Part shown: in pieces, positions 1 through 6,963 of the stretch
Layout: each line of letters opens with the position of its first letter
How positions within the stretch are numbered: the first letter of the stretch is position 1
NCBI GenBank assembly: GCA_041497605.1
Contig: JBGQGW010000191.1
Location: forward strand, 1-7,695
Source: JBGPTK01 sp041497605
GTDB taxonomy: Bacteria > Acidobacteriota > Terriglobia > Acidiferrales > UBA7541
Reading direction: 5' to 3'
DNA length: 7,695 nt
Notes under the pieces: generated by a model
What the model saw: only the letters and a program-made list of their open reading frames with translations
What the model was told of the DNA's origin: nothing
Databases searched by the model: none
Made by a program: the position numbers and the translations under genes

Positions 1-697
1 CAATGCGGGTGCGGGCGAGTTCGTTGCGAGCGCGGAGATAAGGACGCTTTTTCGAGCGCGGCAAATTCTCGAAGCGCGCCGAGAGCTTCATCGCGCTCAG
101 ATAAAGCTTGGCGATTTTCTCGATAATTTTTAAAGTTTGTTTGGTTTTATCTTCGATTTTTTCGTCGGTGAGTTCTTCGTCGTCGAACTGAACGATTTCC
201 TTGATGGAGCGGGCACCGCGGCGCAGATCGTCGCCCACGGAAAGCAATTCCTTCAGCACTACCGGCGAGCGCGAAACGGTCTTCATCACCACCAATTGAC
301 CGCGCTCAATGCGCTTGGCAATCGCGACTTCACCTTCGCGCGTCAGCAGCGGAACCGTGCCCATCTCGCGCAGGTACATGCGCACCGGATCGTTGGTTTT
401 TTCGAGCGTGCCCGGCGTCAGATCGAGTTCGCCTTCGTCCGCGTGGCCTTCTTCCTTCACCTCGACGGTGTCGGTGGATTCCGCGGCCGCCAGCGCCGCC
501 TTGGCCGTCGAAAGGTCCTCATACACATCGATGCCGTAGCGCTCGAAGGTCGAGAGCAGGTCGTCAATTTCTTCGGAGGAGTGCACCTCGGCGGGCAAAA
601 TATCATTGACCTCATCGTAGAGCAGGTAGCCGCGCTCCTTGCCCATGTTGATGAGTTGCCTTACCTGGTCGTATCTTTCCTCGATTGCCACCGTCAC
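1..697 (-). CDS. rpoD: RNA polymerase primary sigma factor RpoD (sigma-70), N-terminal part, 3' end outside window
   Basis: This gene encodes the housekeeping sigma factor, which directs RNA polymerase core enzyme to most promoters. About 232 codons are in the window and the rest lies beyond position 1. Residues 1-62 resemble sigma region 1.1, with RQLINMGKERGYLLYDEVND followed by ILPAE. An acidic linker follows at about 73-92. Region 1.2 is at about 101-133, with NDPVRMYLREMGTVPLLTRE and IAKRIERG. The non-conserved region then begins. Regions 2-4 are not visible. I chose the GTG at 697-695 because GGGGAGG ends four bases upstream; a second GTG two codons later (691-689) is an equally possible start, with a ten-base gap to that site. 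dnaG lies upstream on the same strand across a 327-base gap with its own promoter candidate. The assignment to a primary rather than an alternative sigma factor rests on regions 1.1 and 1.2 and the dnaG neighbourhood. Confidence 0.95.
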   Translation of the reverse strand, partial: MTVAIEERYDQVRQLINMGKERGYLLYDEVNDILPAEVHSSEEIDDLLSTFERYGIDVYEDLSTAKAALAAAESTDTVEVKEEGHADEGELDLTPGTLEKTNDPVRMYLREMGTVPLLTREGEVAIAKRIERGQLVVMKTVSRSPVVLKELLSVGDDLRRGARSIKEIVQFDDEELTDEKIEDKTKQTLKIIEKIAKLYLSAMKLSARFENLPRSKKRPYLRARNELARTRI

Positions 698-944
698 GCT
701 TCCTCCCCAAGACCCAAAACGAGAACAGGAACAAATACACGGAAGTGGCGGAGACTAGGCTACCGCGCGCGTTTGCCGAAGATTCGAAACTTCGGCACAC
801 ATTAGGAACTTGAGTTGTCGATTAAAGCTGGTGGTGTCCCACCTTGAGGTAACTCGCTTCGACTCCGCGCCCGCGCTCGTCCAGTGCACCATGCCGTCCA
901 AGGTGAGTTGGATGCACGGCGCTCTCCGCCCGTTTCCTCCAAAC
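698..944 (-). promoter_or_regulatory. Long, potentially structured 5' leader of rpoD
   Basis: This is the transcribed, apparently non-coding part of the dnaG-rpoD gap, if the promoter at 951-980 is real. It contains three possible RNA stems on the minus strand. One pairs 899-907 (CTCACCTTG) with 838-846 (CAAGGTGGG), nine pairs with one G-U. The second is a local hairpin pairing 908-912 with 897-901 (TCCAA/TTGGA) around a six-base loop, extended by four more pairs between 914-917 and 891-894; it shares bases with the first, so the two exclude each other. The third is an eight-pair hairpin, TGCCGAAG/CTTCGGCA, at 774-797, with no T-tract after it. The ribosome binding site GGGGAGG lies at the end of the leader. 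Short open frames cross the region, but one begins inside the -10 box and none has a recognisable product. I do not recognise a known RNA family here. Confidence 0.4.
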
Positions 945-950
945 CCTACT

Positions 951-980
951 AGCATATACAGTAGAGTGGAACTGAGTCAA
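951..980 (-). promoter_or_regulatory. Candidate sigma-70 promoter for rpoD
   Basis: On the minus strand TTGACT (980-975) is followed after 18 bases by TATGCT (956-951). These match the -35 consensus at five of six positions and the -10 consensus at four of six. The predicted start of transcription is near 944, leaving a leader of about 245 nt before the rpoD GTG. The promoter begins about 45 bases after the dnaG stop, so rpoD could be transcribed independently of dnaG as well as by read-through, since no terminator is visible between them. The 18-base spacer is one longer than optimal. Confidence 0.55.
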
Positions 981-1024
981 TCGTGATGTTTTAGATGCTC
1001 TGGGACCGTGATTGGATTCAGTGA

Positions 1025-2776
1025 TTACCCTAAACTGGACAGCAACTTATGCAGCTCTTGCTTGCGAGTGAGGAGTTCTCGAAGTTCCACCGCCGCTGGT
1101 TGCTTTTCGATCTTCTGCTGAACCACCGACAATTCGAGCTCGACGCGGCGGCGCCGCAGCGCACCCAGGCAGCTTTCGGCCTCGTCCCAGCCAGGCGACG
1201 ATGACGTCTCAAAAAGGATCTCGAAGAGGAGGCGGCGATCATTATCCGGCAGAGATTCGGCCAGCGATGCCGGATCAGGCCGGGTTCCCGACGAGGCCGC
1301 CTCGATGAGGGCGACGAAGATTTTTTCGGTTTCGAGACCTTGGTGCAGCCCGTCTTTGCTGATTTCCAGCGCCAGCCGCTCCCGGAATCCCTCGGCTTCC
1401 ACCAGCATCTGCATCAGCCGCCGCTCGGCGGGCTTGATCACCTGGCCCATCAATTCCGGCTTCGGCTTCACTTCACTGCGGCGCTCGGCTGCCGCCTTGC
1501 GAAGGGATTCGCGCAGCACCGGCTCTTCAATGCGCAATTCGGAGGCGATGCGCGAGGCCCACTCGGAGCGAATCAGGCGGTTCGGGATGCGCTGCACGTA
1601 AGGCATCAGGAAATTGACGGCGGCAAGCTTGCCCTGCGCGGTGGTGCGATCCATCTTGCGAGCGCGGCTGATCAAATAATCGAGATACGGCGGCGCTTGC
1701 GTCAGCAGCTTCTGGTAGCTTTCCGCGCCCTGTTGCTGGATAAACTTGTCGGGATCGGCCCCGGCCGGCAGAGCGAGCACGCGCACGTCAAAATCTTTTT
1801 CCAGCAGAAGAACGAGCGAGCGCTCCGTGGCTGTCTGCCCAGCAGTGTCCGGGTCATAATTCACCACCACGCGATGAGTAAAGCGGGCGATCAACTTGAT
1901 CTGCCCTTCCGCCAGGCTTGTTCCGCAGCTCGCCACCACGTTCGTCACGCCCGCGCGGGCCACGGCAATCGTATCCATGTAGCCTTCCACAAGAACGGCG
2001 AAATCGCGCTGGCGAATCGTTTCCTTGGCCTGGTGCAGGTAATACAGCACGTTGCCCTTGGAATAGATGGGCGTCTCGGGCGAATTCATGTATTTGGGCA
2101 TGTCGTCGCCCAGCGCGCGGCCGCCGAAGGCGATCACTTTCCCGGTTTCGTTCGCAATCGGAAACATGATGCGCCGCCGGAAACGGTCATAGAGGCGCTC
2201 GCTTTGATCACGCGAGAAAAGGCCCGAGGATTCGAGCAGCTTGTCGGCATATTTTGTTTTCAGATGCCGATAGAGCGCATCGCCGGCCGACGGCGCGTAG
2301 CCCAGGCAGAATCGAGCGATCGCTTCCCCGTCCAGGCCGCGATCTTCCAAATACGCGTGCGCCACTTTGCCTTCGGGTGAATTCGTCAGCATTCGCGCAA
2401 AAAATTCCGCGGCCATGCGATGCATCTCTACCATTGCCGTGCGCTGTTGATTCGCCTGGCGCTCTTCGGGCGAGCGCTCGCGCGGCTGGGGAATCGCGAT
2501 GCCGCATTTCTCAGCGACCGTGCGTATCGCTTCCGGGAACTGGCACTTCTCCATCTCCATCACGAATTTGAAAACGTCGCCGCCTACCCCGCACCCGAAG
2601 CAGTGATAAATCTGCTTCACCGGATGCACGGCGAACGATGGCGTCTTTTCCTGATGGAAAGGACACAGGCCGGTAAAATTCTGCCCGCTCTTTTTCAGGC
2701 GCACGTATTCGCCGACCACGCGAACAATGTCCGCCTGCTGCTTCACGCGATCCGCGAATGATCCTGCTTCCGCCAT
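1025..2776 (-). CDS. dnaG: DNA primase DnaG
   Basis: DnaG makes the short RNA primers for leading- and lagging-strand DNA synthesis and works with the replicative helicase at the fork. The 583 residues match the usual length of about 580-600. The N-terminal CHC2 zinc-binding domain has ligands C38, H41, C59 and C62 (CPFH and HCFGC). The central RNA polymerase core spans about 125-250. The Toprim domain has E264 in EGYMD, D308 and D310 in YDPDTAG, and D341 and D343 in ADPDKF, so all catalytic acidic residues are present. The C-terminal part, about 430-583, is the variable helicase-interaction domain. The ATG lies one base after the mutS2 stop (TAA-C-ATG), and no Shine-Dalgarno sequence precedes it, so translation is probably coupled to mutS2. 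rpoD follows on the same strand. Confidence 0.97.
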   Translation of the reverse strand: MAEAGSFADRVKQQADIVRVVGEYVRLKKSGQNFTGLCPFHQEKTPSFAVHPVKQIYHCFGCGVGGDVFKFVMEMEKCQFPEAIRTVAEKCGIAIPQPRERSPEERQANQQRTAMVEMHRMAAEFFARMLTNSPEGKVAHAYLEDRGLDGEAIARFCLGYAPSAGDALYRHLKTKYADKLLESSGLFSRDQSERLYDRFRRRIMFPIANETGKVIAFGGRALGDDMPKYMNSPETPIYSKGNVLYYLHQAKETIRQRDFAVLVEGYMDTIAVARAGVTNVVASCGTSLAEGQIKLIARFTHRVVVNYDPDTAGQTATERSLVLLLEKDFDVRVLALPAGADPDKFIQQQGAESYQKLLTQAPPYLDYLISRARKMDRTTAQGKLAAVNFLMPYVQRIPNRLIRSEWASRIASELRIEEPVLRESLRKAAAERRSEVKPKPELMGQVIKPAERRLMQMLVEAEGFRERLALEISKDGLHQGLETEKIFVALIEAASSGTRPDPASLAESLPDNDRRLLFEILFETSSSPGWDEAESCLGALRRRRVELELSVVQQKIEKQPAAVELRELLTRKQELHKLLSSLG

Positions 2777-2777
2777 G

Positions 2778-5198
2778 TTAGCTTCGCAATTCTACTACCG
2801 TGACTGCTTCGCCGCCGTGGTCGGCTGTCTCAGCGTGAATATTCTCCACCAGTGGGTGGGCCTTTAAGAATGTCGCCAGACCACGGCGCAGGGCGCCGGT
2901 GCCGTATCCGTGGACGACGCGCAGGCGCGGGAGATTCGCAAGCGTGGCATCGTTCAGGAATTTCTCCAACCGGCGCGACGCTTCCTCCACCGTGCAACCG
3001 ATCACATTGATTTCATCAATGGCGGATTCCTCGCTCGGCTGCGCGTGGACCGTCACGCGGCGCGCAGCGGGCGCCGGCCCCGATCCTGCCGGGCGCGCCG
3101 CGGTCTCGTCCTCGATTCCCAGAATATCGGCCAACGGAACCTTCATTCTCAGCGGCCCAGCCAGCACTTCCGCATCGCGGCCGTCGATGCGGCGGAAAAT
3201 CACCGGCTGCTTCATTCCTCGAATGCGAACGCGCGCCCCGGCAACGAGCACTTCGGGTTCTACCGGCAGCACCGGCAATGGCACGATGACGCCGAGATCG
3301 GCCTGCGATTCGGCCAGATGCTCGAGCATTGCGGCATTCACATCTTCATGCGCCTCGGCGCCGATTTTCGTGAGCCGCCGCCCGGCTGACTTTTCGAGTT
3401 TTTCGCGTTCCCGCTTGTCGGAGATTTCAGCCGTGAATCGCGCCACGTCCGCTTGCAACTGCTTGATGGTTTCGTTGAATTTCTTTTCGAGTTCAGCGAG
3501 CCGTTTTCGCTGGCGATCCACCCATTCGGTTTGCAAGCTGCGTCTTTCTGCTTCGAGGCGCTCCAGTTCCTCACGAGCCTGCCGCTTGATGTCCTCCACT
3601 TCGTCGCGGCTACGATGCAGATAGGCAATCAGCGCCTGCGCCTCGCGCGTTTCGGGCGAAAGGCTCGCGCGCGCCCGCTCGATCACGCCGGCGGGCAAGC
3701 CGAGGCGTTGCGCGATATCGATTCCGCTGGAAACGCCGGGGACACCGACGAGCAGGCGATACGTGGGCCGCAGGTTTACCGTGTCAAATTCCACCGCGGC
3801 ATTGACGATGCCCGGAGTGGTGGAAGCGTAGGATTTCAAACGATCGTGGTGCGTCGTGGCGATCGTCAGCGCCCGCCGCGTGCGAAATTCTTCGAGCAGC
3901 GCCACGGCCAGCGCCGCACCTTCTTCCGGCGCCGTGCCGGTGCCCATTTCATCCACCAGCACCAGCGAGTGCTCCGTGGCCGTTTCCAGCATCCCGCGCA
4001 GATTCAGCATGTGCGCGGAAAACGTGGAAAGATCGGCGGTGATGGATTGTTCGTCGCCGATATCGGCGAGCACGCGATCGAAAATCGGCAATTCGGCTCT
4101 GGCCGCGGCCACGGGAATCCCCGACTGCGCGGCCAGCGCGGCCAGGCCAACTGTCTTGATTGAAACTGTCTTGCCGCCGGTATTCGGCCCGCTGATCACC
4201 ATCACCGTTTCGCGTCCGCCAAGTTCCAGCGATATGGATACGATTGTCCGTCCCTGCTTGCGCAGATTTTCTTCCAGAACAGGATGGCGGGCCGCATCGA
4301 GCCGCAAGGAATTTCCGGCCGAAAATTCCGGGATGACGCAATTGAAATCGCGGGCAAAGCGGGCGCGCGCGAAAACGGAATCGATCTCCGCAATCGCTGC
4401 CGCAGCGGCCTCCAACGGCCCGCGATCGATCCGCAACCGGCCGGTTAATTCGGCAAGAATGCGCGCGATTTCGGCGGCTTCATCTTCGGCAAGCTGGACC
4501 AGGCGGTTGTTCCACTCCAGCGCTTCGAGCGGCTCGACGAACACGGTTTGTCCCGTGGCGCTGGCTCCGTGGACCACACCTGGGACGGCGCGGCGATCCG
4601 CGGCGCGAACCGGAATCACAAAGCGATCATTGCGCAGGGTAACGTAGTCTTGGCCTGCTTCCTCGCCGCGCGCGCGCAGGATTTTTTCTAAAGTGTGCCG
4701 CACCGTCTCGCGCGCCTGCACTTGCGCGCCGCGGATGCGGGCCAATTCGTGCGTGGCGTTGTCGTTGATCTCGCCGTTGGGCAGAATCGCGTGGCGGATG
4801 GCGGCGGATTGCGAACGGAAATCGCCCAACCCGGCGGCGAGGGCTGCCAGGCGCGGATACTTCGCGGCTTCACCCCGCAAAGTCTGCTTCAGGTTTGTGA
4901 CTGTATCGAGCAGCGAAGCGGCGTCCAGAAGTTCCGCGCTCGAAAGCCATGATCCAGGTACCGGCAGACGCCCCAGCCACACTTCCGGATCGGCAAGCGC
5001 GCCAAAGCCGAGTTCAGCGCCCGCGCGCAGATAATTCATGGCCTCGCGCACCAATTCAAATTCACGTTCCAGCGCCATGCGATCCTGGCGAGGCTCAAGC
5101 TGATCAACTGCACGGCGGCCGGGTGCACAAGTAGTGGCGCCGCGCAGGATCGCGCGCAACTTGCCGAATTCGAGTAGTTCCTGGGCGCTGCGGCTCAT
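2778..5198 (-). CDS. mutS2: MutS2 family protein (ATPase with C-terminal Smr domain)
   Basis: MutS2 is a dimeric ABC-type ATPase related to mismatch repair MutS but lacking its mismatch-recognition domain. In different species it has been linked to suppression of recombination and, in Bacillus subtilis, to rescue of collided ribosomes. The 806-residue length is normal. A core and clamp region occupies about 1-320. Walker A is GPNTGGKT at 337-344, and Walker B is LVLVDEMGTGT with D416 and E417. A long charged coiled coil follows at about 515-610. The C-terminal Smr domain is at about 730-803, with HGYGTGALRRG starting at H763. The usual LDLRG motif of this domain is replaced by INVIG (730-734). 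The ATG at 5198 has no Shine-Dalgarno sequence but lies where transcription should start from the promoter at 5205-5233. dnaG follows one base after the stop, so the two form an operon. Confidence 0.96.
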   Translation of the reverse strand: MSRSAQELLEFGKLRAILRGATTCAPGRRAVDQLEPRQDRMALEREFELVREAMNYLRAGAELGFGALADPEVWLGRLPVPGSWLSSAELLDAASLLDTVTNLKQTLRGEAAKYPRLAALAAGLGDFRSQSAAIRHAILPNGEINDNATHELARIRGAQVQARETVRHTLEKILRARGEEAGQDYVTLRNDRFVIPVRAADRRAVPGVVHGASATGQTVFVEPLEALEWNNRLVQLAEDEAAEIARILAELTGRLRIDRGPLEAAAAAIAEIDSVFARARFARDFNCVIPEFSAGNSLRLDAARHPVLEENLRKQGRTIVSISLELGGRETVMVISGPNTGGKTVSIKTVGLAALAAQSGIPVAAARAELPIFDRVLADIGDEQSITADLSTFSAHMLNLRGMLETATEHSLVLVDEMGTGTAPEEGAALAVALLEEFRTRRALTIATTHHDRLKSYASTTPGIVNAAVEFDTVNLRPTYRLLVGVPGVSSGIDIAQRLGLPAGVIERARASLSPETREAQALIAYLHRSRDEVEDIKRQAREELERLEAERRSLQTEWVDRQRKRLAELEKKFNETIKQLQADVARFTAEISDKREREKLEKSAGRRLTKIGAEAHEDVNAAMLEHLAESQADLGVIVPLPVLPVEPEVLVAGARVRIRGMKQPVIFRRIDGRDAEVLAGPLRMKVPLADILGIEDETAARPAGSGPAPAARRVTVHAQPSEESAIDEINVIGCTVEEASRRLEKFLNDATLANLPRLRVVHGYGTGALRRGLATFLKAHPLVENIHAETADHGGEAVTVVELRS

Positions 5199-5204
5199 GT
5201 ACCA

Positions 5205-5233
5205 AACATAAGGGAAGACGCTGGCGGTGTCAA
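5205..5233 (-). promoter_or_regulatory. Strong sigma-70 promoter for mutS2-dnaG, apparently leaderless
   Basis: On the minus strand a perfect -35 box TTGACA (5233-5228) and a -10 box TATGTT (5210-5205) are separated by the optimal 17 bases. Six bases, TGGTAC, then separate the -10 box from the A of the mutS2 ATG at 5198. Transcription normally starts about seven bases after the -10 box, so the mRNA should start at or next to the start codon. The lack of a Shine-Dalgarno sequence fits this. It is the best promoter match I found in the window. Confidence 0.75.
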
Positions 5234-5234
5234 G

Positions 5235-5369
5235 TCACGCGGCAATTAAATGAGCCATGAACCGGCTTCTTTCTTCAGCATAGGCGCCATTGCGATACAG
5301 AGGCAGATGAAGCGGACACTTTACGAATCGTTCGAGCACGACGGATTTCTTTTTCACGGAGAAATCCAC
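5235..5369 (-). pseudogene. Possible remnant of an integrase N-terminus
   Basis: This is a 44-codon minus-strand reading frame from GTG (5369) to TGA (5235-5237). It includes KKKSVVLERFVKC, then LPLYRNGAYAEERSRFM and AHLIAA before the stop. The pattern of a short basic start, a PLYRNGxYAxERxxF segment and a helix resembles, from memory, the first residues of tyrosine-recombinase-like integrases found with mobile DNA in soil bacteria. No catalytic domain follows: the frame stops two bases before the mutS2 -35 box. No convincing ribosome binding site precedes the GTG. It could also be a chance frame or a genuine small gene. The assignment is resemblance only. Confidence 0.3.
5343..5367. repeat. 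Perfect 8-base inverted repeat in the mutS2/SEC-C intergenic region
   Basis: GGATTTCT at 5343-5350 and AGAAATCC at 5360-5367 form a perfect inverted repeat with a nine-base gap. It overlaps the beginning of the integrase-like frame. No run of T follows in either direction to make it a terminator. It could be an operator, a mobile element scar, or chance. Confidence 0.35.
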
Positions 5370-5411
5370 TGAGTATGAATGCCTTTCCCGCAGGGCGCGC
5401 TCTACACCTAC

Positions 5412-5440
5412 TTGTCTTTCCGGATTGCGCGGGGTAATGT
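5412..5440 (+). promoter_or_regulatory. Weak promoter candidate for the SEC-C gene
   Basis: TTGTCT (5412-5417) and TAATGT (5435-5440) are separated by 17 bases. They match the consensus at four and three of six positions respectively. The -10 box ends nine bases before the ATG at 5450, which would give a very short leader with no ribosome binding site. Spacing and position are the main support; the -10 match is poor. Confidence 0.25.
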
Positions 5441-5449
5441 CACGACGTT

Positions 5450-6919
5450 ATGACTTCCCACAAGGCGATCGGCAGGAATGACCCATGCTCCTGCGGCAGC
5501 GGCAAGAAGTACAAGCGTTGCTGTTTGCAACAAAAGGATGCTTCCTACAACCTTTGGGCCCAGCAGCGTGATGCGTCCGACCGGCTCACCCGGGACATGA
5601 TGCGATTTGCTGCGCGCAAGTTCGGCGATCAGATTGACGATGCATGGCAGGACTTCAATATGACTGACCTTCCCTTGCCGCTGGAAGAATTCTCCCCTGA
5701 AAAGCAGATTTTCATGCCGTACTTTCTATTCCATTGGGACCCACAGAGACCCCGCAGCGGAAAGGGAGCGGGCAGGCGGGGTGGCGTGGTCAGTCGATGG
5801 TACACACTTGAAAAAGCGGGCCAGTTGTCCGAAATGGACCGCTGGTTTCTCGAACAAGCCACGACACAGCCGGTCAGCTTCTATGAGGTGCTCTCGAGTG
5901 AACCTGGCGAGCGAATTGGTATTCGAGATGCCCTGATCGGCACAGAAACCGAGGTTGTCGAACGATCGGCATCCCGGTCGGTGCAGCGGGGGGACATCGT
6001 TTACGCGCAAGTGTGGAAATTACAGGAGATTTCCATCCTCGGCTGTATTGCCCCGATCTGCATCCCGCCTAGTTGGAAGGCGGAGGTCATCGGGCTTCGT
6101 AAGAAGCTGCGAAAAAAGATAGCGAAGCAGAATCGGGATTTGGCCGCTGAGGACCTTGTCCGGTATGCGGACGAGATTCGGCTAACCTACCTGACGATGC
6201 GGGATGCGCTGAATCGACGGCCGCAGCTCTCGAACACGGACGGTGACCCACTCGTGTTTCACACGCTGACCTTCCGCATTGAGTCAGCGGAAGTGGCTTT
6301 CGAGGCTCTGGCGCCGCTCGCTGTAGGGCGATCGAAGGAAGAGCTTTTGGACGACGCCGAATTCGATAAGCTGGAGAGGCTCCGTGCCGTAGCATTCGAC
6401 TGGCTCAAGAAGGGCAACTCGAAAATCTCAAGCTGGGATAACACGATCCTCGGCAGTATCAAGATTTCGGAGCATTCCCTCGTTGCTGAGCTGAACTCTG
6501 AGAAGCGCGCCAAGCGTCTTCGTGCCGAAATTGAAAAGCGGCTCGGTGCCTCAGCGACTCACCAGAGCACTGTCGCACAGAGGGTCGACGAGATGCTCGC
6601 TAAGTCTCCCAAACGGCAGAAAGGTCGGCCGAAGATTGATGAGGAACCCGCCGATAAAATCCTCAGAGATCCAGACGTGCGAAAACGATTAGAAGAAGAA
6701 ATACAAAAGCAAGCCGAGGCCTGGGCTCACGAAAAAATTCCCATACTTGGCGGCCGCACACCGATGCAAGCGGTGGGTGATTCAGAGGGCCGGGAAATAG
6801 TGGAATCATTGCTGGTGCAGTGGGAACGTCGGGCGAGCGAAAGCGCTGATTTTCACGATATCCATCCCGATTTCGGCGCGCTCCGCCGAATTCTGAATCT
6901 GCCAGTTTCTGCCACTTGA
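5450..6919 (+). CDS. SEC-C motif-containing protein of unknown function
   Basis: The 489-residue product has no assigned function. Residues 8-25, GRNDPCSCGSGKKYKRCC, are a SEC-C zinc-binding motif (C13, C15, C24, C25), the type found at the C-terminus of SecA but here at the N-terminus. Residues about 105-220 form a mixed region with WYTLEKAGQLSEMDRWFLEQ and SFYEVLSSEPGERIGIRDAL, seen from memory in other large SEC-C proteins. Residues about 360-425 are highly charged and probably helical. Residues 428-455, including IPILGGRTPMQAV and EGREIVESLL, resemble the C-terminal toxin-binding domain of MbcA/ParS/Xre antitoxins. No signal peptide or membrane segment is visible. The ATG at 5450 is the only usable start before the motif because an in-frame TAA lies at 5435-5437. 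Codon use is more mixed than in mutS2, with AGA, ATA and more A-rich stretches, which suggests acquisition by transfer. No partner toxin gene lies beside it. Confidence 0.85.
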   Translation: MTSHKAIGRNDPCSCGSGKKYKRCCLQQKDASYNLWAQQRDASDRLTRDMMRFAARKFGDQIDDAWQDFNMTDLPLPLEEFSPEKQIFMPYFLFHWDPQRPRSGKGAGRRGGVVSRWYTLEKAGQLSEMDRWFLEQATTQPVSFYEVLSSEPGERIGIRDALIGTETEVVERSASRSVQRGDIVYAQVWKLQEISILGCIAPICIPPSWKAEVIGLRKKLRKKIAKQNRDLAAEDLVRYADEIRLTYLTMRDALNRRPQLSNTDGDPLVFHTLTFRIESAEVAFEALAPLAVGRSKEELLDDAEFDKLERLRAVAFDWLKKGNSKISSWDNTILGSIKISEHSLVAELNSEKRAKRLRAEIEKRLGASATHQSTVAQRVDEMLAKSPKRQKGRPKIDEEPADKILRDPDVRKRLEEEIQKQAEAWAHEKIPILGGRTPMQAVGDSEGREIVESLLVQWERRASESADFHDIHPDFGALRRILNLPVSAT

Positions 6920-6963
6920 ATTTTTGTCAGTCTACCCACGTTAAGAATGCGCTCTCCCTGAAA

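Noticed and set aside
774..797. TGCCGAAG/CTTCGGCA hairpin as a terminator before rpoD
   Set aside because: No T-rich stretch follows on either strand, so it is listed only as a leader structure.
612..800. 62-codon minus-strand frame crossing the rpoD start
   Set aside because: It overlaps the rpoD coding sequence in another frame, and the better ribosome binding site serves rpoD.
137..805. 222-codon plus-strand open frame
   Set aside because: It lies antisense to rpoD, whose minus-strand product is clear, and its composition is typical of a shadow frame in GC-rich DNA.
755..955. 66-codon minus-strand frame in the dnaG-rpoD gap
   Set aside because: Its ATG overlaps the predicted -10 box, so it would lie upstream of the expected transcript start, and it has no recognisable domain.
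1340..2380. 346-codon plus-strand open frame
   Set aside because: It is antisense to dnaG, which has all its catalytic residues; the His- and Arg-rich product matches nothing recognisable.
2899..4647. Several long plus-strand frames opposite mutS2
   Set aside because: All are antisense to an intact mutS2 with Walker and Smr motifs, and none shows a recognisable domain.
6872..6890. Possible terminator: TTCGGCG/CGCCGAA stem near the end of the SEC-C gene
   Set aside because: The stem is perfect but lies inside the coding sequence 27 bases before the stop codon and is not followed by a T-tract.
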